DNA of 64,000 bases from Jeotgalibacillus aurantiacus (GTDB lineage Bacteria; Bacillota; Bacilli; Bacillales; Jeotgalibacillaceae), in contig NZ_JACNMS010000001.1 of the NCBI RefSeq assembly GCF_020595125.1, positions 558,001 through 622,000 of the forward strand. Direction: 5' to 3'. The notes under the pieces are model-generated. The model was given only the letters and a program-made list of their open reading frames with translations. It did not search any database and was not told the DNA's origin. This document shows positions 32,788 to 41,440 of the stretch, one piece after another (position 1 is the stretch's first letter; each line of letters opens with the position of its first letter). The position numbers and the translations under genes were made by a program.

Positions 32788-34405
32788 ATCGGATCCTCCT
32801 AAAACCAAGTGTCCATACAATCATCATAGCGAGCAACAGGATAACCGCATAGATCTCAAGCCCAAATGCCCAGTTCTTAAACAGAACGTGCATTAAACAG
32901 AAGCCACCGATCACAAGCATCATGATCACTGCCTTGATGCCCTCCTGATGCTGTGCGACCGAAAAAGGCTGGCTGAACGGCAAGCTTTTCCCATTTAGTG
33001 CAAGTGTACAGATTGCAGCATACAAAATCGCCGTCGCAATGATCACAACAAGATCAAGCCAGATTCTTCCTGAGAAAATCCAGATGAAAACAGGCGCAAG
33101 AACCAGCATGATCGGCAGATAGAACATCACCAGCACACTTTTCGTCAGACCTCTGTCAATTAACACGCGATCTTTTAAAGGCATCGCGGCATAAATCCAG
33201 GACCCTTTATAGGTACCCGAGTATTTCACCATCGAAATCACGGTTGGAATCACAAGCAGCGTAAAATAAAACAAATAATAGGAATTGCCTTCTCTAAGCG
33301 CTTCAAAAGACCCGTCTCCAGTCGTTGTAAACATAAACAAAAACGGAATCACGAATGTAAATCCAACCTGAGGATAAACCTTCAGCTTGAATTCACGTTC
33401 ATTTTTCATCATTGCAAAAGAGAAGTTCATAAAATTCCTCTCCTCCTGATCAGGTGCGATGAAGCGAAGAAAGGCTTGCTTCAAACGATTGGTTCGCTTC
33501 TCTTTCCCCTGCTCAACCGTAGAGAGTTTATGAAGAGAGGATTCAAAGGCAGGAATCAATTTGATATAAAGAATCATGGACATCACAGGGGTAATCACGG
33601 CTAAAGCCGCCAGTACAATGACAAATAAGCTCCGCTCTCCACTCAACAGCGCTTCATGCAGTGCGCCAAACCATACGGGCGGGATGAAAAGCTGCCACCA
33701 GGCTGGATTGAAGGTCCAATCCAGTTCTGTAAATTGAAAAGAACGCGCCACAAGCTGGTAACCAATAATGATTCCGAGTGTTAAAGCAATCTGCATAAAG
33801 TTAATGACATTTTTCAATTTTTCCCCATCGAAAAATTGAAGGATCGAAAAATAAACGAGAGCGGTCATCATCAGGATGAGAAAATTCAGCAGGATTAGCT
33901 CTGCCAGAAATAGCAGGAAAAAGCCGAAACCATTTACATAAAGTGAGACAAACAACGGAATGCCAGCCGTAGCAATGGTTAATAAGGACATATACAAAGT
34001 AATATGAAGCATTTTCGCCGTGCTGATCGTGCGTTGGTCCACCGGTTTTGGCAACATCATATTACGGTCTCTGACATCAAGCAGAACAGATGAAAAGTCA
34101 GAGACCATTGAGGTCATCAGAATAAACATCAAAATGCCAAAAATAATACTCATCTGAAAGAAATAATCATCGAAAAATAAAAATGGAATAATCGTTAGTC
34201 CATATAACGCATAAATCCAGAGTGATCTGATAAAGTAGTTTTTCCCATCCTTAACCTTTGACTGGGCGAAAACGGTCGGCACCCTTCTCGTATCCATCGT
34301 CAGCTTGATGCCAAGAATCAGCCGCAGCATCGGATAATCGATCCCAGCACGCCTGAAAAGCGGGGCGAAACGGTCGAGCAGTCTGAGCGTGGCAAAATTG
34401 TTCAT
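32777..34405 (-). CDS. ABC-2-type transporter permease (YthQ-like)
   Basis: A 542-residue integral membrane protein with about ten to twelve helices in two groups (about 50-225 and 345-535). They flank a basic cytoplasmic segment (about 280-320) with KEKRTNRLKQAFLRF. It has no soluble enzymatic domain. Size and pairing with an upstream Nat-type ATPase resemble B. subtilis YthP/YthQ. It probably exports a hydrophobic substrate; which one cannot be read. The ATG at 34405 overlaps the ATPase stop in ATGA and follows CAGGAGG. Confidence 0.75.
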   Translation of the reverse strand: MNNFATLRLLDRFAPLFRRAGIDYPMLRLILGIKLTMDTRRVPTVFAQSKVKDGKNYFIRSLWIYALYGLTIIPFLFFDDYFFQMSIIFGILMFILMTSMVSDFSSVLLDVRDRNMMLPKPVDQRTISTAKMLHITLYMSLLTIATAGIPLFVSLYVNGFGFFLLFLAELILLNFLILMMTALVYFSILQFFDGEKLKNVINFMQIALTLGIIIGYQLVARSFQFTELDWTFNPAWWQLFIPPVWFGALHEALLSGERSLFVIVLAALAVITPVMSMILYIKLIPAFESSLHKLSTVEQGKEKRTNRLKQAFLRFIAPDQEERNFMNFSFAMMKNEREFKLKVYPQVGFTFVIPFLFMFTTTGDGSFEALREGNSYYLFYFTLLVIPTVISMVKYSGTYKGSWIYAAMPLKDRVLIDRGLTKSVLVMFYLPIMLVLAPVFIWIFSGRIWLDLVVIIATAILYAAICTLALNGKSLPFSQPFSVAQHQEGIKAVIMMLVIGGFCLMHVLFKNWAFGLEIYAVILLLAMMIVWTLGFRRIRFET

Positions 34406-35190
34406 GCCGATTCCTCCTGGACGATCGCCACAAACTCTTCTGCAATTTCCTTATGCTGATTAAAACCGGTAAGACTATTGAAAATATCCTGAAGAGATCC
34501 CTTCTGATTCTGTTCCTTCAGCTCATCAAAGGTACCGTCAGCAGCAATACGCCCACCTGAAATCAACACAATCCGGTTGCTGATCTTTTCGACAATATCC
34601 ATGATGTGCGACGAGTAAAAAATCGTTTTTCCCTGTGCCGACAACTGGGCAAGAATCTCTCTTACAATCAGCATACTGTTTGCATCCAGTCCGCTCAGCG
34701 GTTCATCGAGAAATAAGACATCCGGATTGTGCAGCAGGCTCGAGATAATCAGCACCTTTTGCCGCATTCCTTTAGAAAAAGAGGACAGTCTGGCATTCAT
34801 AACGTGATCAATCTCAAACTTCATCATCAAACGATACGCTTTTTCACGCGCCAGTCCCTCATCAAGACCATAAAGCCCTGCAATAAAGGCGAGGTATTCC
34901 TGTGCCGTCAGTGAATCATAGAGCTCCGCATTTTCCGGCACATAGCCAATCCTTCTCTTATATGTATGATCCTGATATTTCAGATTTTCTCCGAAGATAA
35001 AGATTTTGCCCTCGTACCCATCCACAAGTCCAAGCATCATTTTCACTGTGGTACTTTTCCCTGCTCCGTTCGGTCCGATGTATCCAATAATATCCCCTTC
35101 ATAAACGGAGAGATCAATATTCTCCAACACAAGCTTATCCCCAAATCGTTTCGTTACGTTTTCGAGCCGGATGACTTCCTGACGCTCCAT
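34402..35190 (-). CDS. ABC exporter ATP-binding protein
   Basis: A 262-residue ATPase with Walker A GYIGPNGAGKST (about 38), a slightly altered signature SSFSKGMRQKV (about 135), Walker B VLFLDEPLSGLD (about 158) and switch His in YSSHIMD. This type drives ABC-2 exporters. The start is ATG at 35190 with AGAAGGGAG; a TTG directly before it is possible. It is the first gene of the four-gene operon running to 31787. Confidence 0.87.
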   Translation of the reverse strand: MERQEVIRLENVTKRFGDKLVLENIDLSVYEGDIIGYIGPNGAGKSTTVKMMLGLVDGYEGKIFIFGENLKYQDHTYKRRIGYVPENAELYDSLTAQEYLAFIAGLYGLDEGLAREKAYRLMMKFEIDHVMNARLSSFSKGMRQKVLIISSLLHNPDVLFLDEPLSGLDANSMLIVREILAQLSAQGKTIFYSSHIMDIVEKISNRIVLISGGRIAADGTFDELKEQNQKGSLQDIFNSLTGFNQHKEIAEEFVAIVQEESA

Positions 35191-35204
35191 CAAAAAACTC
35201 CCTT

Positions 35205-35726
35205 CTAGTCTTTAATCCAGTACCTTCTAATGACCGTACCGTCTTCTTCTATTTCGTCCTGATCCCTTACACCGCCGTTTGCTTCAATGGCTTTGGCAGA
35301 ACCGATATTGTCATCGTTACACGTGACAAGAACTTCCTTTATTCCTAGTTTACGGACTTCTACGAGTGATTGTTTCAAAATTTCTGTTGCGTATCCTTTT
35401 TGCCGTTCGCTTGGACGGACGCCGTATCCAACGTGACCGCCGACCTTCAACAGATCCTCTGTCAGATCATGGCGGATATGGGATGCGCCTAAAATGCGAC
35501 CTTTCTCATCAACGAGAAAAAATACCGAAGCCTTTACCCAGCCAGGTGGAATATTGGTGCCTGTTTCATCGTTATCCCAGCCAATTAATCTTTCTGCGAA
35601 TGGTACAGGCGCAGGCTGAGTCGCCGTTGGAATCATTTTCTCCCCTGCCTGCGTCCATTCCTCCTGGTATTGCTGATACGCATCTGCCAGTGCTGCAGAT
35701 GGCTTTACTAATGTCACTTTACTCAT
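35205..35726 (-). CDS. GNAT-family N-acetyltransferase
   Basis: A 173-residue acetyltransferase. The GNAT core lies at about 75-160: GRILGASHIRHDLTEDLLKVGGHVGYGVRPSERQKGYATEIL supplies motif A (R/Q-x-x-G-x-A), and VTCNDDNIGSAKAIEANGG supplies motif B with the typical N-x-x-S-x-x-x-x-x-x-N-G. The acceptor is unknown. The start at 35726 has GTGAGGT; an extension to 35774 has no site. It ends 14 bp before the ABC operon and may be read through into it. Confidence 0.85.
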   Translation of the reverse strand: MSKVTLVKPSAALADAYQQYQEEWTQAGEKMIPTATQPAPVPFAERLIGWDNDETGTNIPPGWVKASVFFLVDEKGRILGASHIRHDLTEDLLKVGGHVGYGVRPSERQKGYATEILKQSLVEVRKLGIKEVLVTCNDDNIGSAKAIEANGGVRDQDEIEEDGTVIRRYWIKD

Positions 35727-35809
35727 ATGTATAACCTCACTTTTTATGAAACTCTGAACTTTCAGTAACTTCATGGTATCCTAGAATAAGGCAGAAAGGA
35801 AGATGTCTT

Positions 35810-36658
35810 ATGGTAAATGAACAGGAGTTTTTCCGGGTTCTTCTCCCCTTTGCTCAAAAAGAACCGGCTATTGAAGGTGTCCTGCTCACGAGCTCACGGG
35901 CAAATCCCCATGCGTTTCGTGATGAATGGACTGATTTTGATATAGAGCTTTTTGTAAACGATTTCACATTATTTCAGACAGATGACTGGCTGAATACATT
36001 CGGTGAGCTTGCGGCAGCTGTTCCTAAAATGCCTGAAAAAAGTGAGGAGCACATGACCCGGCTGACTTTATTTCAAGATGGAACAAAAGTGGATTTTCAA
36101 ATCCTCCACGTTTCAACCAGTAAAAAGCTAAACCCTCTTCCCCTCGAGTATGATGTCGGCTATCGCATTCTACTCGATAAGACAGGTGTGTTCAAAAATA
36201 TGCCGCATCCAACTCATCAGGCCTACCGGATCCAGCCGCCAACAGAGGTTGAGTTTGCAGAAACCGTGAACAGCTTCTGGTGGGATACATCCTATATTTC
36301 TAAAAGTCTGCGCAGAGACGAACTGTTTTTCGCGAAATTCATTTCAGAAAGTGCGCTGAGACTGAATTTTTTCCAGCCGCTTATTGAATGGAGAATCGGC
36401 TCCAAACACGATTGGAATGTGAATCCGAATAAAATGGGGCGTTGGTTCAAGCGGTATTTATCGAAAGAGGATTGGGAGTGGATTGAGCGGACATATGCAG
36501 GTCCGGATCTCGAGGATAACTGGCGCGCGTTGTTTCACATGATGGATGTGTATCATGATTGGGCCACGGAACTCGCGACAGAGCTCGGGTACCCTTACGA
36601 CCTGCAAACGGAACAAAATATGCGGGCATACAGCTTAAAACTTTATCACGAAAGGTAG
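35810..36658 (+). CDS. Aminoglycoside 6-adenylyltransferase family protein
   Basis: A 282-residue nucleotidyltransferase of the ANT(6)/AadK family. The active-site segment VLLTSSRANPHAFRDEWTDFDIELFV (about 25-50) supplies the Ser-Arg and the two metal-binding Asp residues. The C-terminal half keeps family blocks such as TVNSFWWDTSYISKSLRRDELFFAKF and LIEWRIGSKHDWNVNPNKMGRWFKRYL. The length matches chromosomal AadK (about 284). Streptomycin adenylylation is the known activity; whether this copy confers resistance is unknown, and other substrates are possible. AGAAAGGAAG precedes the ATG; the SDR gene follows after 6 bp. Confidence 0.82.
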   Translation: MVNEQEFFRVLLPFAQKEPAIEGVLLTSSRANPHAFRDEWTDFDIELFVNDFTLFQTDDWLNTFGELAAAVPKMPEKSEEHMTRLTLFQDGTKVDFQILHVSTSKKLNPLPLEYDVGYRILLDKTGVFKNMPHPTHQAYRIQPPTEVEFAETVNSFWWDTSYISKSLRRDELFFAKFISESALRLNFFQPLIEWRIGSKHDWNVNPNKMGRWFKRYLSKEDWEWIERTYAGPDLEDNWRALFHMMDVYHDWATELATELGYPYDLQTEQNMRAYSLKLYHER

Positions 36659-36664
36659 ATCATC

Positions 36665-37435
36665 ATGAACAAAAGATTAGCACTTATCACAGGTGTCGGC
36701 CGTAAAGAAGGCATTGGCGCTGCCATTTGCAAGCAGCTTGCGGCAGATGGCATGGACATACTGTTTACCTACTGGCATGCTTATGACCGGGAAGTCATGC
36801 AGCACGAGCGCAGTGAGGATCCGGAGAAAATCAGAGAGGCCTGCCGCGCTTTTGGTGTCCGTGCAGAAATCATTGAACTGAACCTGGCAGATCCACGCTC
36901 AATCGAAGAATTATACGCCTACAGCATGACCGTTTTTGGACGTTATCCGGATACTCTTGTTCATAATGCGGCTGTATCGATTAATGATTCTATCGAGACC
37001 ATAACAGCGGATGGGCTTGATCGTCATTACGAGATTAACACAAGAGCCGTCACGCTTTTGACGCAGACCTTTTTAAAGCATTTCGATTACGAATATGGCC
37101 GCATTATTTGTATCACAACAGGTTGGGAAGTCGGGCCAATGCCGGACGAGCTCTCTTACGTGTTAACAAAGTCCACAATGGACACACTGGCCTTTACACT
37201 CGCACCAAGGCTGGCAGCTAAAAAGATTACGATTAACTGCATTAACCCGGGGCCAACTGACACAGGATGGATGAATGAAGAGCTGAAGAAAGTGCTGCTC
37301 GAGCGTTCACCTCAGGGTAGACTCGGCCGCCCCGAAGATGCCGCAAAGCTTGCAGGTATTCTGGCAAGTGAGCAATCACAGTGGATCACCGGGCAGACGA
37401 TTCACTCAGAAGGCGGCTTTATCAACCATTTTTAA
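36665..37435 (+). CDS. Short-chain dehydrogenase/reductase
   Basis: A 256-residue classical SDR. The NAD(P)-binding start is ALITGVGRKEGIGAAICKQLA (a divergent TGxxxGxG with an inserted charged stretch), NAA is in LVHNAAVSINDSIE, and the active site is YVLTKSTM (Tyr-x3-Lys, about 162) followed by INPGPTDTGWMNEEL. The end WITGQTIHSEGGF is typical. The serine of the triad is replaced in the ITTGWEVG region, where Thr may serve. The substrate is unknown. It follows the ANT(6)-like gene after 6 bp. Confidence 0.83.
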   Translation: MNKRLALITGVGRKEGIGAAICKQLAADGMDILFTYWHAYDREVMQHERSEDPEKIREACRAFGVRAEIIELNLADPRSIEELYAYSMTVFGRYPDTLVHNAAVSINDSIETITADGLDRHYEINTRAVTLLTQTFLKHFDYEYGRIICITTGWEVGPMPDELSYVLTKSTMDTLAFTLAPRLAAKKITINCINPGPTDTGWMNEELKKVLLERSPQGRLGRPEDAAKLAGILASEQSQWITGQTIHSEGGFINHF

Positions 37436-37443
37436 TTTTGGGG

Positions 37444-37472
37444 TTGTGCTGACGGGCGACAGAGCGTATACT
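37444..37472 (+). promoter_or_regulatory. Promoter of argS
   Basis: TTGTGC (37444) and TATACT (37467) are 17 bp apart, immediately before the T-box leader. Confidence 0.7.
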
Positions 37473-37478
37473 GTTAAA

Positions 37479-37731
37479 AATTATAAATGATTCAAGGATC
37501 AGGAGAGTACAAAATCAGATGGTGGCAAGCGAGTCAGGGCTGGTGGGAGCTGACACACACATCGTTTTTGGAAGCGCACCTGTGAGAAGGAAAACTGAAT
37601 TCAGTAGGTTTTCCCGCAGACGGCAGCGATAACGTCGGTAGCAGGAAGAGCATTAGTCTCTTCAATAAGAGTGGTACCGCGGATGTAAGCATTCGTCTCT
37701 TGCCTTTATGGCAGAGACGGGTGCTTTTTTT
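37479..37731 (+). promoter_or_regulatory. T-box leader, arginine-type, upstream of argS
   Basis: The leader has the T-box sequence AGAGTGGTACCGCGG (37668-37682), a specifier-loop AGAGTAC on the 5' side, and GAAGCGCACC on the 3' side. Reading the codon just before ACC gives CGC (37575-37577), an arginine codon, which agrees with the downstream gene. Uncharged tRNA-Arg should promote read-through. Confidence 0.9.
37689..37731 (+). terminator. T-box terminator of argS
   Basis: GCATTCGTCTCTTGCC pairs with GGCAGAGACGGGTGC and is followed by TTTTTTT. The 5' strand can instead pair with the T-box bulge region as antiterminator. Confidence 0.88.
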
Positions 37732-37759
37732 ATTGAATCAATCTTCAGGAGGAATGTTA

Positions 37760-39436
37760 ATGAAACAGCATATTGCACAAGCATTGAAAGAACAATTACC
37801 CCCGCATTTAGCGGAGCATGACATTGAACAGCTGCTCGAAGCACCACGTTTTCAGGAGCAGGGCGACCTTGCCTTCCCCTGCTTCCGTCTGGCAAAAGCA
37901 CTCAGAAAAAATCCTGCACAGATTGCTGCAGAGCTGGCTGAGTCATTCACGTGCAGCGGTGTACAGGAAGTAAAGGCGATCGGCGGCTATGTGAACTTTT
38001 ATTTTCATATTCCAACACAGGCTGAGTCTGTACTTTCAGAGATTTTAGCGAAGGGAGCTGATTATGGAACAGCTGCTTCAAAGGGAGAAATCATTGCGAT
38101 TGATTTTTCTTCACCAAATATCGCGAAACCCTTTTCCATGGGCCACCTGCGTTCAACCGTCATCGGTCAGTCCATGTCCCTGATCTCTGCCAAATCAGGC
38201 TATCAGGTCGAAAAGATCAATCACCTTGGAGACTGGGGTACCCAGTTCGGAAAGCTGATGGCTGCCTACACCCATTGGGGAAATGAAGAACTGGTCAAAG
38301 CCGATCCGATTACCGAACTCCATAAGCTGTATGTTCGTTTCCATGACGAGGCCACTAACAATGAAAATCTGAACGAGCAGGGCCGCAGCTGGTTTAAAAT
38401 GCTCGAAGACGGCGATGAACAGGCTGTTCGTCTATGGACGTGGTTCCGTGATGTTTCACTCGATGCCTTTGAACAGATTTATGAGCTGATGGGTGTATCC
38501 TTTGACTCCTATCAGGGAGAAGCTTTTTACAATGATAAGATGCATGAGGTTGTGGAAAAGCTTGACGAGTCGGGATTACTGGAGGAATCAGACGGTGCAA
38601 GAGTGGTCAGACTGGATGAATTGAACCTTCCACCATGCCTCATCCAAAAATCCGACGGAGCCACTCTTTATGCGACTCGTGATTTAGCCGCAGCCTATTA
38701 TCGTGTAAACACATTAAAGGCTGACAAATTATTTTATGTTGTTGGAAATGAACAGTCCCTGCATTTCAAACAGCTGAAGGAAGTACTGAAAAGACTTGGG
38801 GAGAACTGGGCTGATGAACTGACACATATCCCGTTTGGCATGATGCTCAAGGACGGCAAAAAAATGTCAACACGAAAAGGCAAAGTCGTTTTACTGGAAA
38901 ATGTATTGAAGGAATCGATTGAGCTTGCAGCGAAAACGATTGAAGAGAAAAACCCTTCCCTGCCAGATAAAGAAAAGGTGGCAAAACAGGTCGGAATCGG
39001 CGCCGTCTTTTTCCACGATCTGAAGGTGTTCCGTCAGAATGATGTTGAATTTTCACTGGAGAACATGCTGCGGTTTGAAGGAGAAACCGGGCCATATGTG
39101 CAGTACACACATGCACGCGCCAGCGCGATTTTGCGTAAAGCAGAAGGACAGTCAACTGTTGAATCATTCTCTTCCTTTGGCGAGGCAGAACGTCCACTCG
39201 TACAGCTGCTGGCCGCATTTCCAGACAAAATCGCGCAAGCCTTTCACCAGCTTGATCCTTCTATTATTGCGAAATATGTCGTGCAAACTGCACAGGCATT
39301 CAACCAGTATTACGCACATGAAGCGATCCTGAACCATGAACATTCCGCTGAACGACTGGCTTTGGTGAAGGCTGTCGTGACAGTGCTTGATGAAGGATTA
39401 AGGTTGCTTGGATTGGAAGCGCCTGAGGAGATGTAA
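37760..39436 (+). CDS. argS: Arginyl-tRNA synthetase
   Basis: A 558-residue class I aminoacyl-tRNA synthetase. It has an N-terminal tRNA-recognition domain (about 1-105), the HIGH equivalent in FSSPNIAKPFSMGHLRSTVIG (about 120), KKMSTRKGKVV as KMSKS equivalent (about 375) and a C-terminal anticodon-binding DALR domain (about 440-558). The ATG at 37760 has CAGGAGG at good spacing; an ATG at 37754 abuts the site. T-box control is unlike the best-known B. subtilis argS, so this may be a second, stress-responsive copy; whether another argS exists cannot be judged here. Confidence 0.95.
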   Translation: MKQHIAQALKEQLPPHLAEHDIEQLLEAPRFQEQGDLAFPCFRLAKALRKNPAQIAAELAESFTCSGVQEVKAIGGYVNFYFHIPTQAESVLSEILAKGADYGTAASKGEIIAIDFSSPNIAKPFSMGHLRSTVIGQSMSLISAKSGYQVEKINHLGDWGTQFGKLMAAYTHWGNEELVKADPITELHKLYVRFHDEATNNENLNEQGRSWFKMLEDGDEQAVRLWTWFRDVSLDAFEQIYELMGVSFDSYQGEAFYNDKMHEVVEKLDESGLLEESDGARVVRLDELNLPPCLIQKSDGATLYATRDLAAAYYRVNTLKADKLFYVVGNEQSLHFKQLKEVLKRLGENWADELTHIPFGMMLKDGKKMSTRKGKVVLLENVLKESIELAAKTIEEKNPSLPDKEKVAKQVGIGAVFFHDLKVFRQNDVEFSLENMLRFEGETGPYVQYTHARASAILRKAEGQSTVESFSSFGEAERPLVQLLAAFPDKIAQAFHQLDPSIIAKYVVQTAQAFNQYYAHEAILNHEHSAERLALVKAVVTVLDEGLRLLGLEAPEEM

Positions 39437-39472
39437 TGCTGAAGCAAGTGTGCGGTTGGTCCGCTGCGGAGG

Positions 39473-39582
39473 TTCGTGGGATTTTGGGGGAGGTTCACAG
39501 AATTTTGGCCGGGGTTCATAAGATTTTCAGGATGGTTCGCGAGATTCTGCTGATGGTTCGCAAGATTTCCGCACACGTTCGC
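39473..39582. repeat. Phased six-core array, GGTTCGC family, after argS
   Basis: TTCGC/TTCAC/TTCAT cores start at 39473, 39494, 39515, 39536, 39557 and 39578, exactly 21 bp apart. The better units read GGTTCGCAAGATTTC. It starts about 40 bp after the argS stop, with no separate argS terminator between. Because 21 bp is seven codons, its frames give spurious seven-residue repeat peptides. Confidence 0.88.
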
Positions 39583-39643
39583 GAAATTGTACCAAAAGAC
39601 CTATACACTCATCACCTTAAATAGAGGTCAAAAACGCAGTAAT

Positions 39644-39805
39644 GTCGATAGCGCAGTCACGCCTGTTGATAGAAACATGATTTACGTCGATAGCTTTTTA
39701 AAGAAAGCATGAATTGTCAATATTAGACCGCGTCTTGTTGATCGACACTTGAATTCTATCGATAGCGAACCTCAAAATGTGGATAGCAGCAAAGTTATTG
39801 TTAAT
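39644..39805. repeat. Phased 3+5 core array, GTCGATAG family
   Basis: GTCGAT-type cores start at 39644, 39665, 39686, then after 30 bp at 39716, 39737, 39758, 39779 and 39800, with all other steps 21 bp. On the minus strand this reads five cores (ATCGAC), a 30-bp step, three cores, as in the array at 9747. It follows the six-core array in the same convergent spacer. Confidence 0.88.
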
Positions 39806-39869
39806 AGAAAAACACCTGCTTAAGCATGCACACGAGCTGTTAAAAGTACATTCCTTCAACATAGTATAA

Positions 39870-39894
39870 GCCGGAAAACAATCGTTTTCCGGCT
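39870..39894. terminator. Palindrome at the end of the M48 gene
   Basis: GCCGGAAAAC pairs with GTTTTCCGGC around a 4-nt loop. There is no T-tract on the minus strand, so terminator function is uncertain. Confidence 0.5.
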
Positions 39895-39905
39895 CCCAAC
39901 ATTCT

Positions 39906-41171
39906 TCAGCTAGTATAATACCTGTAATCCTCAATCAGCCTTTTTTCAACATCCTGCTGATAAGGCGCAAGCTCACGCTGAATCTGCTCCTCTGTCCGAA
40001 CGTCAGGCTCTCTTCCAGAAGTGGATCCTCTCCTGGAATCCACATACTTCATTCTGAAATAAGTAGGGGGATGCGTGTCGTCCACCTTTGATTTTTCAAG
40101 CTCTGCAATTTTCAACATACGACGCTTTTCCTTATCGGGCATGTTTACCATTTGCTCGATTAGAAGATCAAAGAACGAATTTTTTCCTGGTGACAAAGCC
40201 GCTTTCCTGACTGCATACATATATGTCTGGTCATACTGGACCTTTGTCAAAAGACCGTTCACCCCATCTGCGCCTGCATGCTTCACTGCCACATCATCAG
40301 CGTAATACTCTGCACGCTGGGAATTGAAAAACAGCAGGTACAGCAATGTGAAGAATAACGTTTTCGGGAAAAATGCCAGTCCTTTTTGAAAGACGATACT
40401 CACCCAGACCAGAAACGGATCTTCAAACTCACCATCAGCATCATCAGGCTCCGTTAAATCCCACCATGTATAAGCCGTAAAAAGTGCCGTTCCAATATAA
40501 GTCCCTCTCGCCAGATCACCGTTTACTAAATGACCTAACTCATGAGAAAGCAGTGCGGTCAATTCATTTTTATCAAGCGACGCAATAAGCGGAAGACCAA
40601 TCCACATAATCACTTGACGTTTCAAGCCGACGGTTCCGATTGAGGCATTGTATTCACCATTTAGTACAATCCCGTCCACTTTCTTTGTTCCGATCTCACC
40701 GCTCAGCTGATCAAGATATGAAAAAAGCGCGGGTAAGTCCTCCCTTGTTAATACACGCTCGTCTTTACTAATTTTGGGAATGCGTGGTCGCGTCAGCCAT
40801 GAAATCCCCATAAGCAAAACGCCACCAATTAGTCCTGCAATATGATCCCACTGAAACAGGAGCAAATACAAAGAAGTAAGTAAAAACAGAGCACTCACAA
40901 GATGGATCCCTGTTGATAAAACATATGCTGCGGCTGTGCTTATCGTCAGTGAAGGCTTTTCAGCATTCTGATGAATCACCTGCTCTAACAGTTTTTCTCC
41001 ATTGCGCCTGCCAAGCTCTTCATATTTTCTCTGCATCCAGGTCTGCTTCTCTTTTTGATCTACAGGATTCAAGTTGTCTAAACAGTGTTCACACCACTTT
41101 ACATAACCCGGAATGTAGTCTATTGATTTTCCGCAGGAGTGACAAGTTTCAAATTGTTGAACTGCTTCCAT
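39906..41171 (-). CDS. M48-family membrane metalloprotease with N-terminal zinc ribbon
   Basis: A 421-residue protein. Residues about 7-30 hold two Cys pairs (CHSCGKS ... WCEHCLDN), a small zinc ribbon. Helices at about 85-125 precede an M48 peptidase domain with LLSHELGHLVNGD (HExxH, about 215), a membrane segment near 265-300, and the third ligand region QRAEYYADDVAVKHAG (about 305). This is the HtpX-like layout of membrane protein quality control, though the zinc ribbon sets it apart. The start at 41171 has GGGAGG 7 nt upstream; an earlier ATG abuts the site. Confidence 0.85.
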   Translation of the reverse strand: MEAVQQFETCHSCGKSIDYIPGYVKWCEHCLDNLNPVDQKEKQTWMQRKYEELGRRNGEKLLEQVIHQNAEKPSLTISTAAAYVLSTGIHLVSALFLLTSLYLLLFQWDHIAGLIGGVLLMGISWLTRPRIPKISKDERVLTREDLPALFSYLDQLSGEIGTKKVDGIVLNGEYNASIGTVGLKRQVIMWIGLPLIASLDKNELTALLSHELGHLVNGDLARGTYIGTALFTAYTWWDLTEPDDADGEFEDPFLVWVSIVFQKGLAFFPKTLFFTLLYLLFFNSQRAEYYADDVAVKHAGADGVNGLLTKVQYDQTYMYAVRKAALSPGKNSFFDLLIEQMVNMPDKEKRRMLKIAELEKSKVDDTHPPTYFRMKYVDSRRGSTSGREPDVRTEEQIQRELAPYQQDVEKRLIEDYRYYTS

Positions 41172-41331
41172 ACGCATACCTCCCGTAACACTTTTTTCCA
41201 TTATAAATTAATTCTTATATTAATTGAAGATAGAAAACTGATTTTTGATAACTTTCAGTTAGCTTAATTTAGCTAAAAACCGCGACATTTTTCCCTATTA
41301 TTCGTTTTACTAAAAAATATTAGTTAAAATA

Positions 41332-41360
41332 TTTACACAATTCTCACAATACACTATGAT
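41332..41360 (+). promoter_or_regulatory. Promoter of cstA
   Basis: TTTACA (41332) and TATGAT (41355) are 17 bp apart. An untranslated leader of about 75 nt follows. Confidence 0.65.
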
Positions 41361-41440
41361 GAGTAATGACATTGGAAGCCTTTTCATCCATTTCATATCT
41401 CTAATGTCAGCTACTATACATATTTAGAGGGGGTTGTCAG

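Noticed and set aside
39310-39624. Open frames across the argS 3' end and phased array with a seven-residue repeat (for example NLANHQQ, NLANHPE)
   Set aside because: The 21-bp array step equals seven codons, so any open frame gives a regular peptide. There is no ribosome site and the frames run through argS; they are by-products of the repeats.
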